Notes: a model not told the origin generated them from the letters alone. DNA of 64,000 nt from Streptomyces sp. CB02400 (GCF_001905725.1 NZ_LIWB01000010.1:57114-121113); one strand, 5' to 3'; counted from the first letter of the stretch, positions 6,418 through 15,522 are shown. A program made the numbers and translations.

Positions 6418-9231
6418 TCAACCGGTCCGCGCCGTGTCCGCGATCTCGCTCTGCACAGCCGAGGTGCTCACGAGGGCACCGGACAGTGCGCGACGGGAGT
6501 TGATCCCCAGCTTCGTGTACACCTTTCGCAGATGCCACTCCACGGTGTGCGGACTGATGAACAGTTCCGCGCCGATCCTCGCGTTGGTCATGCCCTCGGA
6601 GGCGAGCGTCGCCACCTGTAGTTCCTGGGGGGTGAGGGCGCTCGTGCGCGTGCCCTCCCGCGCCCGGACACGCTCGCCGGTGGCGAGCAGTTCACGGCGG
6701 GCCCGTTCGGCGAACGCGCTCGCTCGCATTCCGTCGAACATCTCGTGCGCCATGCGCAAGTGCTTTCGGGCCAGTGTGCGGCGGTTGTTGCGACGCAGCC
6801 ACTCGCCGTACAACAGGTGAGTGCGCGCCACCTCGACCACCACACTGCCGCGGTCGAACTCCTCGATCGCGGTCCGATACAGACGATCGGCCTCGTCGCC
6901 GTCGGTGAGCAGAGCCTGACTGCGGGCGCGCGCCCCGCAGGCCCAGCCGGACTCGGCAGGGCGGGTGAGTTCGACCAGCCGCTGCAACGATGCGCGGGCC
7001 TGGTCGAGCTCACCGCACCGGGTCGCGGCCTCGACGTGTTCGACCAGTGAGAGGCCGGTGAAGTTGAACCCGTCGTGTTCGATTCCCCTGCGGGCCGCCT
7101 CCAAGGCCTCCTCGTACCGCGCCAGGCCGTTGAACAGCAGGCTCTGTATGTAGCCCGTGGCGCCCAGCAGGGACACCTCGCCCCGTTGCACGGCGCTCTC
7201 CCTGGCCTCGTCGATGATGCCCATGGCGACGGAGACCTCGCCGCGCCACGCGGCCAGGACGAGCGTCGCGTACTTGTGCGGAGCGTGGCCCGTCGCCGCG
7301 GCGATGGCGTCGGCCTCGTCGATCATCTTGGCTGCCTCGACGAAGTCGCCGTAATGGATGTGCACCCCGCCCGCGTAGATGAGGGCCGGCGGCAGAGCGC
7401 CCAGCGCTCCGACGTCGCGCGCGAGACGCACCGCGCGACTCGACAGTGTGTCCCACGCGTGCAGGTCCCACGCGTAGTGGATGAACGCCTCCAGTGCGAC
7501 CGGAACCAGCAGAAGCCAGCGCATGGTCGCCTCTCGGGTGCCGAGCTCCTCGTGCGCGAGTTGTTCCAGTGCGCCGCGCAGTGCCGGCACACCACTCTCA
7601 TAGCCGTCCGCGAGGAGCGCGGCCACACCGTCCAGGAGCAGGTCGGCGGCCTCGGAGCCCGAGGAGGGCGCTCCTGAACCTCGGGCCGCGATCGCGGCGG
7701 CGCGGGCACCTGTCGGACCGTGCACCCGACCCGCGAAGACGGTGGCGCTGATCGCCTCAAGGTACGTCTCCCGCGCCAGCGGCGACCCAGCGGCGGTGAA
7801 CTGCGCGGCGGCGTCGAGGAGCAGTGGTGCCGCCTCGTCGCTGCGACTGCGGGCAAAGAGGACCCTGGCCCGCAGGCGGGCCAGGCGGGCCTGGTCCAGG
7901 GCGCCAAGGGGGCACAGTTCGGCGACCGTCGCCAGTTCCGTGGCACGATCGGGCGCGGCGGCCGAGAAATGTGCCTCGGCCGCCGCGAGAGCGCGGCGTC
8001 CCCGCAGCCGAGGGTCCGGCGTCACCTCCACCGCGCGCTCCAGCAGTACCGCCTCGGCCGCGATGCCGCCGCGCTGACGCGCGCGGTCGGCGGCCTGCTC
8101 CAGCCCTGCGGCGACCTCCTCGTCCGGGCCGTCGGCGGCCTGAGCAGCGTGCCAGGCGCGGCGATCGGGATCCAGGACCGGGTCCGTGGCCTCGGCCAGC
8201 GCCCGGTGCACGGCTCTGCGTTCATGGTGCTCAACTCCGCGGTAGACCGCCGAACGGACCAGCGGGTGCCGAAACCGAACGGACTCACCGAAATCGATGA
8301 GGCCCGCCGCCTTGGCGGGGGCGGCGTCAGGTGTGATCTCGAGAGCGGCGGCCGCGCGGACCAGCAGACGGGGATCACCGACGGGTTCCGCCGCGGCGAT
8401 CAGCAGCAGCGTCCTGGTCGCCGCCGGCAGCGCACGGAGCCGGCTCGCGAAGTCCTGCTCCACACGGCTGGCGACCGGCCCCTCATCACCGGGAGAACTC
8501 AACGAGTCCAGGCCGTACGCCAACTCCGCGGCACTGCGGCCGCGGGAGAATTCGAGCAACGCTAGGGGATTGCCGTGCAACTCGGCCACGAACCGGTCCC
8601 TCACCCGCTTTTCCAGCCGTCCGCCCACAGCGGCCTCGAGGAGTTCCCCGGCTGCTGTGGTGTCGAGGCCCCCGAGGTGCAGTACGGGCAGTCCACCGAG
8701 CACGGCCTCTCCCTCGGGATCACGCACCGCGAAGACCATCGCGACCGCCTCGGCGAGCAGTCGCCGGGCAACGAAGTCAAGGGTTTGGAGGGACACCTGG
8801 TCCAGCCATTGGGCATCGTCCACCAGGACCAGCACCGGCCGGGTCTCCGAGGCCCTGGTCAACAGGGTCAGCACGGCAAGACCGACCAGGAAGCGGTCCG
8901 GTGGGTCGCCTGCCGCCATGCCGAACGCCACACGGAGGGCATCACGCTGAGGTTCCGGCAACTTCTCGAGGTCGTGCAGGAACGGCGCACAGAGCTGGTG
9001 CAGGCTCGCATACGGCAGCTCCATGTCGGCCTCGACGCCGCGCGCCCACGTCACCTTGGACCGCGACTCCTGCGCGGCCACGTACTCCAGAAGCGCCGAC
9101 TTGCCGATACCGGCTTCACCACGGACCACCAGGATTCGGGACTGGCCTTCGCGCAGGCCGATCAGCAGGTCGTCGAGCGCCGCACACTCACTATGCCGAC
9201 CAACCAGATGGGGAAGCGGGTGGGCGATCAT
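6418..9231 (-). CDS. LAL-type LuxR family transcriptional regulator with AAA ATPase domain
   Basis: A 937-residue large ATP-binding LuxR-type regulator, starting at ATG 9231 with AAGGAG 9 bases upstream. The N-terminal STAND-type ATPase has Walker A GEAGIGKS (about residues 38-45) and Walker B LVLVDDAQW (about 150-158). The middle is a long helical repeat region, probably TPR-like and used for sensing. The last 65 residues form a LuxR DNA-binding domain with LTPQELQVATLASEGMTN and the recognition helix SPHTVEWHLRKVYTKLGI. Such proteins bind an inducer and ATP, then activate nearby genes. The gene diverges from the flavoprotein at 9450, the likeliest target; the shared 218-bp region has several palindromes. 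Confidence 0.93.
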   Translation of the reverse strand: MIAHPLPHLVGRHSECAALDDLLIGLREGQSRILVVRGEAGIGKSALLEYVAAQESRSKVTWARGVEADMELPYASLHQLCAPFLHDLEKLPEPQRDALRVAFGMAAGDPPDRFLVGLAVLTLLTRASETRPVLVLVDDAQWLDQVSLQTLDFVARRLLAEAVAMVFAVRDPEGEAVLGGLPVLHLGGLDTTAAGELLEAAVGGRLEKRVRDRFVAELHGNPLALLEFSRGRSAAELAYGLDSLSSPGDEGPVASRVEQDFASRLRALPAATRTLLLIAAAEPVGDPRLLVRAAAALEITPDAAPAKAAGLIDFGESVRFRHPLVRSAVYRGVEHHERRAVHRALAEATDPVLDPDRRAWHAAQAADGPDEEVAAGLEQAADRARQRGGIAAEAVLLERAVEVTPDPRLRGRRALAAAEAHFSAAAPDRATELATVAELCPLGALDQARLARLRARVLFARSRSDEAAPLLLDAAAQFTAAGSPLARETYLEAISATVFAGRVHGPTGARAAAIAARGSGAPSSGSEAADLLLDGVAALLADGYESGVPALRGALEQLAHEELGTREATMRWLLLVPVALEAFIHYAWDLHAWDTLSSRAVRLARDVGALGALPPALIYAGGVHIHYGDFVEAAKMIDEADAIAAATGHAPHKYATLVLAAWRGEVSVAMGIIDEARESAVQRGEVSLLGATGYIQSLLFNGLARYEEALEAARRGIEHDGFNFTGLSLVEHVEAATRCGELDQARASLQRLVELTRPAESGWACGARARSQALLTDGDEADRLYRTAIEEFDRGSVVVEVARTHLLYGEWLRRNNRRTLARKHLRMAHEMFDGMRASAFAERARRELLATGERVRAREGTRTSALTPQELQVATLASEGMTNARIGAELFISPHTVEWHLRKVYTKLGINSRRALSGALVSTSAVQSEIADTARTG

Positions 9232-9272
9232 GCGACGCGGCTCCTTAGAGGAATCCGGAGGGGAAAGGCTTC

Positions 9273-9341
9273 ACAACGTTGTCGAGACGGGCGATTGTTA
9301 CAACAATACCCGGGAGACTTCTCACATCTTCTGTCGATGTG
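9273..9341. promoter_or_regulatory. Palindromes in the divergent promoter region of the LAL regulator and flavoprotein
   Basis: Three inverted repeats lie in an A/T-richer stretch between the two divergent starts: ACAACGTTGT at 9273-9282, ATTGTTACAACAAT at 9294-9307 (perfect 6-bp arms), and CACATC-N7-GATGTG at 9323-9341. They are candidate binding sites for the LAL protein; which one it uses cannot be told from sequence. Confidence 0.4.
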
Positions 9342-9449
9342 TTGTGACGGAATCCACGCAAGGAATGCTCCTGACACTGTCACAGATGGCACCCCTGTCC
9401 GGTCGTCCCCTGGCTATCGTCTCGCCCGTTGCATGCCGCAGGAGGTCCC

Positions 9450-11072
9450 ATGTCTTCGCCCGGACATCAGGTCGCCACGTCCGTCCTCGTCGTGGGAGCC
9501 GGAACTCCAGCTCTCCGAGCGGCCATCGAAGTCGCCGAAGCGGGAGTGGCGGTGATGGCGATGGTCACGCACATGGATGTCCACGCGGGCTCGGCGCGCG
9601 GTGATCGCGAGGCAGTGCTCACCTGCGCCGGCCCCGTCGACAGGTGGGAGTCGCATGCGGCCGACAGCTTGCGGGAGGCCCACTCGCTGGCCGACCCGCG
9701 CACCGCGCGGATCGTGGCCCGCCACGCCGCTTCCGTCGGCGAGTACACCGGCCGGGAAGTACGACGAGCGCTGCGCGAACACGCGAGGCGACTCGCCATC
9801 CCCGTCCTGTCGAATGTCTACGTCACCCGACTGCTCGTCGACGACGGGACGGTCTTCGGTGCCTACGGCTTCGACCTCATCGACGGCTCCCGCTACCTGG
9901 TGCACGCCGATTCCGTGATCCTTGCGACCGGCGGGCACACGCGCCTCTGGCGGCGTACGGCCTCGCGCCGCAACGAGAACACGGGCGACTCCTTCCGCCT
10001 TGCCGTCGAGGCCGGAGCCCGCCTGCGCGATCCCGAACTGGTGCGGTTCCACCCCTTCGGCCTGGTCAAGCCGGACAGCGCAGGTGACCTGCTGGTCAGC
10101 GAGGCGACACGCGGTGAGGGCGGGGTCCTGCTCAACAACCGCGGTGAGCGGTTCATGACGCGTTACGACGCCGAACGCATGGAACTCTCCGGCCTCGACA
10201 CGATCTCGCTGGCGTCCTACACCGAGATCAAGGAGGGGCGCGGCACCCAAGCCGGGGGCGTGTGGCTCGACTTGTCCCTCCTGCCACGTGAGACGGTCCT
10301 CATGCGACTGCCGAAGGTGTACCACGCCCTGTTGGACTCCCAGATGCTCGACATCACCCGCGACCCGATCGAGGTCGCGCCGACCGCCCAGTGCTCCCTG
10401 GGCGGTGTCCGGGTCAGAACGGAGGACCACGGCACCGATGTCGACGGGCTTTTCGTGACCGGAGAGGCGGCCAGTGGTCCGCACGGCGCGAACCGGTCGG
10501 AGGCGGACTCGCTGACCGAACCGCTCGTCCACGGCCGAGTCGCCGGCCGGGCCGCGGCAGAGTACTCGGCCCGGCTCACCGGCCAGCGACGGTCGCCGGC
10601 AGTGGTCCGTGCCGCGGAGGCGGACGTGAACCGCCTCCTGATCGCCGACGGCGACCGGAACGTCCGCGCACTGCATCGGTCCGTCCGCCACCTGATGACC
10701 GAGCACGCCGGTGTCGTGCGTGACGAGTCCGGGCTCGTCTCCGGGCTCGCGGAGCTCGATGAGGTCGAGGCCCGCATGATGGACATGGGCGTGCACGTCG
10801 ACATCGGTGGCTATCAGGACCTCGCGCACGCCTATGACCTCAGGTCGGCCGTGGTCGCCGCTCGCGCGACGCTGGAATGCGCGTTGGAGCGGCGCGAGAC
10901 GCGGGACTGTCACAACCGGTCCGACCATCCGGAGGTGAACCCGGGTCCTGCCGTCAGCCTTGTGTGGTCCCCGACGACCGGTGTGCGCCGCGAAGCCGTC
11001 CCGCCCGTCCCCACCGGCGTCGACGAGCCGATGGGCGACGCCTCGTCGGTGGACGGCACGTCAGCCGAATGA
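9450..11072 (+). CDS. FAD-binding dehydrogenase of the succinate dehydrogenase/fumarate reductase flavoprotein family
   Basis: A 540-residue flavoprotein starting at ATG 9450 behind an AGGAGG site; an upstream TTG at 9429 would put that site inside the gene. SdhA/FrdA-family landmarks are the N-terminal dinucleotide fold (VLVVGAGTPALRAA, about residues 11-24), VRFHPFGLV (near 200), EATRGEGGVLLNNRGERFM (about 218-236), SLGGVRV and the Arg-containing GANRSEADSLTE closing motif. Two departures matter. The segment where SdhA has its FAD-linking SHTVAAQGG reads THMDVHAGSARGD, and the substrate-loop PTAHYxMGG reads PTAQCSLGG, so the usual His is Gln. Succinate or fumarate is thus unlikely to be the substrate. 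No Fe-S or membrane subunit follows, so it is a soluble oxidoreductase of unknown substrate, perhaps controlled by the divergent LAL regulator. Confidence 0.85.
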   Translation: MSSPGHQVATSVLVVGAGTPALRAAIEVAEAGVAVMAMVTHMDVHAGSARGDREAVLTCAGPVDRWESHAADSLREAHSLADPRTARIVARHAASVGEYTGREVRRALREHARRLAIPVLSNVYVTRLLVDDGTVFGAYGFDLIDGSRYLVHADSVILATGGHTRLWRRTASRRNENTGDSFRLAVEAGARLRDPELVRFHPFGLVKPDSAGDLLVSEATRGEGGVLLNNRGERFMTRYDAERMELSGLDTISLASYTEIKEGRGTQAGGVWLDLSLLPRETVLMRLPKVYHALLDSQMLDITRDPIEVAPTAQCSLGGVRVRTEDHGTDVDGLFVTGEAASGPHGANRSEADSLTEPLVHGRVAGRAAAEYSARLTGQRRSPAVVRAAEADVNRLLIADGDRNVRALHRSVRHLMTEHAGVVRDESGLVSGLAELDEVEARMMDMGVHVDIGGYQDLAHAYDLRSAVVAARATLECALERRETRDCHNRSDHPEVNPGPAVSLVWSPTTGVRREAVPPVPTGVDEPMGDASSVDGTSAE

Positions 11073-11321
11073 CTCCGGGCGCCGGCACGGGGAGCGCGCC
11101 GCACACCGGAGCGAGTCGGTCCGGGGTCGGAGGCTGCGCTCGGTGAAGCAGCGGGACGGCGCGGGCGGCCGTCCGATCCCCATGTCCGGCCGGCGTGGCG
11201 GGACGCGACAGCGGTCGGAGCACGGGAAGCCAGGATGCGCACTGCCGTCAGCACCGCACGGACGAGGATCTCTTCGAAGGCCGGCTCCGGGCCGACCGAA
11301 GGCGAACCGGCCGGCTGCCCT

Positions 11322-11343
11322 CAGCCCGCTGGGAGGCGGGCTG
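11322..11343 (-). terminator. Hairpin terminator after the SDR gene
   Basis: Perfect 8-bp stem CAGCCCGC / GCGGGCTG with a 6-base loop, just beyond the SDR stop codon on the minus strand. The remaining 11073-11321 stretch shows no gene. Confidence 0.75.
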
Positions 11344-11355
11344 GGGGAACACGGG

Positions 11356-12123
11356 TCAGATGAGTTCCAGCCCACCGTCGACGGTGATCACCTGGCCGGT
11401 CGCATGACGCCCGGCCGGGTCGGCCATCCGGAGGATCCAATGGGCCATCTCGTCAGCGCTCGCGATGTGGTGGGTGGGGATACGTTCGCGCTCATAGGCG
11501 TACATGTCGTTGGCGGCTTCGGGCGTGAGGCCCGCGTGCAGCATGACGTCGGTCCGGGTGGGGCCGGGAGCGACGGAGTTGACGCGAACACCTTCACCTG
11601 CGAGCTCCAGTGCCCAACTCCGCGTCATCTGCTCGATGGCCGCCTTGGTGGCGGCATAGTGTGCGCCGCCCGCCATGGGGCGGTGCCCGTAGGTGCTGGA
11701 GAGGTTGACGATGGTTCCGGAGGTCCTGCGCAGATGCGGCAGGGCCGCATGAGCCAGCAGGCTCGGAGCGACGACGTTCAGGTCGAGCAGATCGACGATG
11801 GTCTGCTTGTCGGTCTCCGCCAGCGGCATGACCGCTGTGGCGCCGGCGTTGTTGACCAGGTGGTCAAGGCGTCCCCACCGCTCCACGGCAGCAGCAACGA
11901 TCTTGGCGGGTGCACCGTCACCGCAGATGTCGATCGCCATGATGTCGATGTTCTCGTGAGCCTCGGCGGTTTCCCTCAACGGCTCTTCGCGGCGGCCCAC
12001 GCCGAGCACGTGTGCACCGGCTTCGGCGAAGGCGACGGCCGTGGCCCGGCCGATCCCGGATCCGGCACCGGTGACGATCGCGACATGCCCGGAGAAGGTC
12101 GAGTCGTCGGTGTGCGCAGGCAT
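11356..12123 (-). CDS. SDR family oxidoreductase (classical)
   Basis: A 255-residue classical short-chain dehydrogenase. Its NAD(P) motif is TGAGSGIG (about residues 18-25), NNAG is present near 91-94, and the catalytic Ser, Tyr and Lys appear as NLSSTYGH (about 137-144) and YAATKAA (about 153-159). It would oxidise or reduce a hydroxyl or keto group in the cytoplasm. An AGGAGT ribosome site precedes ATG 12123. A MarR gene lies 130 bases upstream on the same strand, and an overlapping pair of palindromes falls directly before the SDR start, so the SDR is most likely repressed by that MarR protein and induced by its ligand. Confidence 0.93.
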   Translation of the reverse strand: MPAHTDDSTFSGHVAIVTGAGSGIGRATAVAFAEAGAHVLGVGRREEPLRETAEAHENIDIMAIDICGDGAPAKIVAAAVERWGRLDHLVNNAGATAVMPLAETDKQTIVDLLDLNVVAPSLLAHAALPHLRRTSGTIVNLSSTYGHRPMAGGAHYAATKAAIEQMTRSWALELAGEGVRVNSVAPGPTRTDVMLHAGLTPEAANDMYAYERERIPTHHIASADEMAHWILRMADPAGRHATGQVITVDGGLELI

Positions 12124-12135
12124 GGAGTACTCCTA

Positions 12136-12162
12136 GTTCGATGTTCGTTGTACATCGAACAT
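12136..12162. promoter_or_regulatory. Overlapping palindromic operator before the SDR gene
   Basis: GTTCGATGT / ACATCGAAC is a perfect 9-bp inverted repeat (12136-12144 and 12152-12160, 7-bp spacer). A second perfect 8-bp repeat, GATGTTCG / CGAACATC, is offset by about 3 bp (12140-12147 and 12155-12162). The site is 13 bp from the SDR start codon and in the gap next to a MarR gene. It is a good candidate for the MarR binding site, where bound dimer would block SDR transcription. Confidence 0.65.
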
Positions 12163-12253
12163 CATGGCCAGTCCCCGCAATCTCGTCAAATCCGGAACTA
12201 CCGCGGGCTCGACGCCCCGGAGGCGCTGACTTCTCCGGCACGGGAAACGCGGA

Positions 12254-12748
12254 TCACGCCGTGGCCCGACAGGACGCGACGACCGGCCCGTCCGGTCGGA
12301 GAGCCGCGTCGTCCGCGTCTCCCCGTAGGTAGCGGAGCAGGACCTCGTCCGTCTTCTCACCACCGAGTTCCCTCACGACGTCCCCGACTGCCTGGTGCAG
12401 GAGGGGCACGCCCCTCCGCAGGACGTCATCTGCGGCGACACTCAGTTCGATGTCCACGCTTCTGCGGTCGCGCGACGAGGTCTGCACGGTGATCAGTCCG
12501 CGGTCCTGCAGACGGCCCACGAGCCGGCTGGTGGCGGACTGACTCAACCCGATCTCATTGGCCAGGTCGTTGAGGTAGAGCGAACCCGCTCCGGCCCGCG
12601 TGCCTTCCCGCAAGGCACGAAGAGCGTAGAACTCGGTGGTTCCGAGACCCAGGTGCTGATGGAGGCAGCGCCCGATTCGGGTCTCGATCCGACGATGGAC
12701 ACGGGTCAAGGTGCTCCACCGCTTGGTCAACACGGCATCGTCACTCAT
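12254..12748 (-). CDS. MarR family transcriptional regulator
   Basis: A 164-residue winged-helix regulator. The start at ATG 12748 is backed by GGAGAGG about 8 bases upstream. The MarR core is LGLGTTEFYALRALRE (about residues 33-48) followed by the recognition region NEIGLSQSATSRLVGRLQDRGLI and the wing RDRRSVDIELS (about 72-115). MarR proteins are dimeric repressors released by phenolic compounds, oxidants or other small ligands. The next gene on the same strand is an SDR, with a strong palindrome in the 130-bp gap, so this protein probably controls that SDR. The gene diverges from the small secreted protein at 12932. Confidence 0.9.
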   Translation of the reverse strand: MSDDAVLTKRWSTLTRVHRRIETRIGRCLHQHLGLGTTEFYALRALREGTRAGAGSLYLNDLANEIGLSQSATSRLVGRLQDRGLITVQTSSRDRRSVDIELSVAADDVLRRGVPLLHQAVGDVVRELGGEKTDEVLLRYLRGDADDAALRPDGPVVASCRATA

Positions 12749-12931
12749 GAGCGAGGGCCTCTCCGCTGTCCGCAAGTGCGACTGCTTGCGAGAAACGACG
12801 TCCTGCCGGAGGAGCGGGGCGCACGCCCGCCGCCGCTTGTCCGTGCCATATAAGACAAAGCCGGGACCGTCCTTGTGACAGCCCCTCGCCGGCCTCGCAC
12901 CCCGTACTGGGAAAGGCGGGGCGTCCACGCC

Positions 12932-13396
12932 ATGAGGACTGGTCGCAGGCGCCCGGACCGTGTCCCGTCTGTCATGCTGCCGGGGTGCGCCGCCCTGACC
13001 CTGGCCGCGATATGCCTGTCCCTTACCAGCGATGGTGATACGGCCAACCGGATGGGCCCCGGTCGCACCTGCCGGTCCGCTCTCCAGGCCGACGCCGAAC
13101 TGTCCTGCGGAACATACGGCTTCGGCGATCTGCGTCACCTGTGCCCAGCGCACGACGCGGCAGGGGGCTGCCGAGCCACCGAACAGGTGACGGTACGCAA
13201 CACTGGACCGGGAGCGGTGTACGTCACCGTCATCCACGGGCCGCGTCAGGGTGAACGTCGGCAGAGCCCCGAAACGGAGATTGCACCGGGCCGTACAGCC
13301 GTCCTGCGCCCGGGACACGGTCGGTTGCTGTTCGACATAACGCTGCGCGGGTCGGGACCCGGCCCCAAGTCCCTGGCCGTCGTCGGCGTACGCTGA
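12932..13396 (+). CDS. Small secreted or membrane-anchored hypothetical protein
   Basis: A 154-residue protein I do not recognise. After a basic N-terminus there is one hydrophobic segment (ALTLAAICLSL, about residues 20-30), either an export signal or a membrane anchor. The exported part holds four or five cysteines in its first half (CRS, SCGTYGFGD, LCPAHD, GCRATE) that could form disulfides, followed by a beta-rich stretch (VTVRNTGPGAVYVTVIHGP and the segment ending in VVGVR) resembling a small immunoglobulin-like fold. Codon use is normal for the host. It diverges from the MarR gene, so the same promoter region may serve both. Confidence 0.65.
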   Translation: MRTGRRRPDRVPSVMLPGCAALTLAAICLSLTSDGDTANRMGPGRTCRSALQADAELSCGTYGFGDLRHLCPAHDAAGGCRATEQVTVRNTGPGAVYVTVIHGPRQGERRQSPETEIAPGRTAVLRPGHGRLLFDITLRGSGPGPKSLAVVGVR

Positions 13397-13466
13397 CTGC
13401 CGCCTCCGTCGAGGGCACACCCGAACCCCGGCCGGGCCCGGCGTGTCCTCCCGGGCTATCGGCACC

Positions 13467-13805
13467 TCAGGTGCGTCGCCGCTTGTCCATGGGTGTCACG
13501 TCGTCCCGGCGGGAGAAGTCCGCGATCACACGGCGACAGACGTTCCACGTGTGGTGTTCGCCCCTTCCGTACCCATACTCGTGCGCGGGCGCGCATCTCT
13601 CGTAGGCCGTCAGCGCCACGAGGCGGTGGGCCCGGCTCAGGAGGGGCCCAGCGACGTGCTCCCACTCCGTGCCGGGCGGGTCCCCGGCATGCCTGACGGT
13701 CGGGAACGGCTGGTGGCGGGCCTCCCTCGCACGAAGCACCGCCAGCGCCTCGCCGAGGGCCCGCACGACGTGTGATGCTCTGCCGGCAATCGAAACGGGA
13801 CGCAT
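13467..13805 (-). CDS. Hypothetical protein, 112 residues
   Basis: A small protein without a family I can name. Support comes from consistent G/C third positions over its length and from GAGAGGGG a few bases before ATG 13805. The sequence is basic and hydrophilic, with no signal peptide or membrane helix. It has an Ala/Arg-rich N-terminal helix (VVRALGEALAVLRAREA) and a His-rich middle (HEYGYGRGEHHTWNVCRR). It converges with the small secreted protein at 12932. Confidence 0.6.
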   Translation of the reverse strand: MRPVSIAGRASHVVRALGEALAVLRAREARHQPFPTVRHAGDPPGTEWEHVAGPLLSRAHRLVALTAYERCAPAHEYGYGRGEHHTWNVCRRVIADFSRRDDVTPMDKRRRT

Positions 13806-14494
13806 GGTGTCCCCTCTCTTGTCTCTTGATTCCACCGGCATCGACAGATGTGCGCCACCGTTCGTGACACGTGCGCCCACGGCTCGCGCCGGCGTCGGCC
13901 AGGGTCTGCCGCCAGGCGTCATCACGCCCGGCAGGAACGAAACGCGGCCCCGGCGGAGCGGGTCAGGATGCTCGTCCGGGCGGGTCGGTGCCGCAGGGGG
14001 CGGCCTCGGCGGTGGACGCTCCTGACGACCGGCAACAAGGCCGTGCCCGTCCGGCCCCGTCGGGCACGCGCTGCGATCGTGATCGTCGACCGGTCTGCTC
14101 GACTTGGTGCCGGTCGAGGTTCTCCTCCGCGCGTCGGCCCACGGGCATGCTTGGCCAATCGCCCAGGTTCGACCCGCTGGACCAGCGACCTGACGATCAA
14201 GGCCCGCAGGACGCCGACATCCGGCACAGCCGGTTCCGGGACCTGGGCGCGCCCGTGCCGTTCTCGGGCGTGACCTTCGCTGCCGCAAGGCCGATACTGC
14301 CGACAGCGGCATCCCGACCGATCCGCACCCGACCGTCCGACGGCCCGGCGAACCGTCACCGAAGTCGGCATCAGTACCGCCGGAACCCGCTCCGGGCCGT
14401 CACGGACCGTCAAAACAGAAAACCGCTTCCACCCACCCTGACCAGCAAAGACGCAGGTCATCGACTGGCCAGTCAGGCTTCCCAGGAGGTACCC
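13806..14494. other. Non-coding stretch upstream of dhaKLM
   Basis: About 690 bases with only overlapping, poorly biased frames on both strands. The part nearest dhaK includes a less G/C-rich stretch around 14395-14460 that may hold the dha promoter, and the 12-bp palindrome at 14463-14474. I see no gene. Confidence 0.5.
14463..14474. promoter_or_regulatory. Palindrome GACTGGCCAGTC before dhaK
   Basis: A perfect 12-bp palindrome ending 9 bases before the dhaK ribosome site (AGGAGG). It could be an operator or a small 5'-leader hairpin. No regulator gene is adjacent. Confidence 0.35.
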
Positions 14495-15487
14495 ATGAAG
14501 ATGCTCATCAATGTCCCGGAGACCGTGGTCGCGGACGCGTTGCGGGGGATGGCGGCGGCCCATCCCGAGCTGGCGGTGGACGTGGAGAACCGGGTGATCG
14601 TACGCAAGGACGCGCCCGTGGCCGGGAAAGTGGGCCTGGTGTCCGGCGGGGGGTCGGGGCACGAGCCGCTGCACGGCGGGTTCGTGGGGCCGGGGATGCT
14701 GTCGGCGGCCTGTCCCGGTGAGGTGTTCACCTCCCCGGTGCCCGACCAGATGGTGCGGGCCGCGGCGGCCGTGGACAGCGGGGCCGGGGTGCTGTTCGTC
14801 GTGAAGAACTACACCGGTGACGTGCTCAACTTCGACATGGCCGCCGAGCTGGCCGAGGACGAGGGCATCCAGGTCGCGAAGGTGCTGGTCGACGATGACG
14901 TGGCGGTGACCGACAGCCTGTACACGGCCGGCCGGCGGGGCACGGGCGCGACCCTGTTCGTGGAGAAGATCGCGGGCGCGGCGGCCGACGAGGGGCAGCC
15001 GCTGGAGCGGGTGGAGGCCGTCGCCCGGCAGGTGAACGAGAACTCCCGCAGTTTCGGGGTGGCACTGAGCGCCTGCACCACGCCGGCCAAGGGCAGCCCC
15101 ACCTTCGATCTTCCCGGCGGTGAGCTGGAGCTGGGCATCGGCATCCACGGCGAGCCGGGCCGGGAGCGGCGGCCGATGATGACGTCCGGTGAGATCGCCG
15201 AGGTCGCCCTCGACGCGATCCTGGAGGACCTCACTCCGCGCAACCCCGTCCTGGTCCTGGTCAACGGCATGGGCGCCACCCCGCTGCTGGAGCTGTACGG
15301 CTTCAACGCCGAGGTGCAGCGGGTGCTCGGCGAACGCGGGGTCCCCGTGGCCCGTGTCCTGGTCGGCAACTACGTCACCTCCCTCGACATGGCGGGCGCC
15401 TCGGTCACCCTGTGCCAGATCGACGAGGAGCTGCTGCGGCTGTGGGACGCGCCGGTGCGGACTCCGGGACTGCGCTGGGGCGTGTGA
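14495..15487 (+). CDS. dhaK: Dihydroxyacetone kinase subunit DhaK
   Basis: A 330-residue DhaK, the substrate-binding subunit of PTS-dependent dihydroxyacetone kinase. It binds dihydroxyacetone as a hemiaminal on a histidine, here His218 in LGIGIHGEPG. The substrate loop GGGSGHEPLHGGFVG is at about residues 51-65, and the length matches the family. The start is ATG 14495 behind AGGAGG. It heads a three-gene set: dhaL follows after 35 bases and dhaM overlaps dhaL. Phosphoryl groups pass from PTS EI/HPr through DhaM to ADP bound in DhaL, then to dihydroxyacetone in DhaK, yielding dihydroxyacetone phosphate for glycolysis. Confidence 0.97.
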   Translation: MKMLINVPETVVADALRGMAAAHPELAVDVENRVIVRKDAPVAGKVGLVSGGGSGHEPLHGGFVGPGMLSAACPGEVFTSPVPDQMVRAAAAVDSGAGVLFVVKNYTGDVLNFDMAAELAEDEGIQVAKVLVDDDVAVTDSLYTAGRRGTGATLFVEKIAGAAADEGQPLERVEAVARQVNENSRSFGVALSACTTPAKGSPTFDLPGGELELGIGIHGEPGRERRPMMTSGEIAEVALDAILEDLTPRNPVLVLVNGMGATPLLELYGFNAEVQRVLGERGVPVARVLVGNYVTSLDMAGASVTLCQIDEELLRLWDAPVRTPGLRWGV

Positions 15488-15522
15488 GGGACGCTGGGAC
15501 CATGACCACACAAGGAGTTCCC

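Noticed and set aside
13871..14494. N-terminal extension of dhaK (frame open from 13871)
   Set aside because: dhaK homology begins at ATG 14495 right after AGGAGG; the upstream part is unlike any DhaK.
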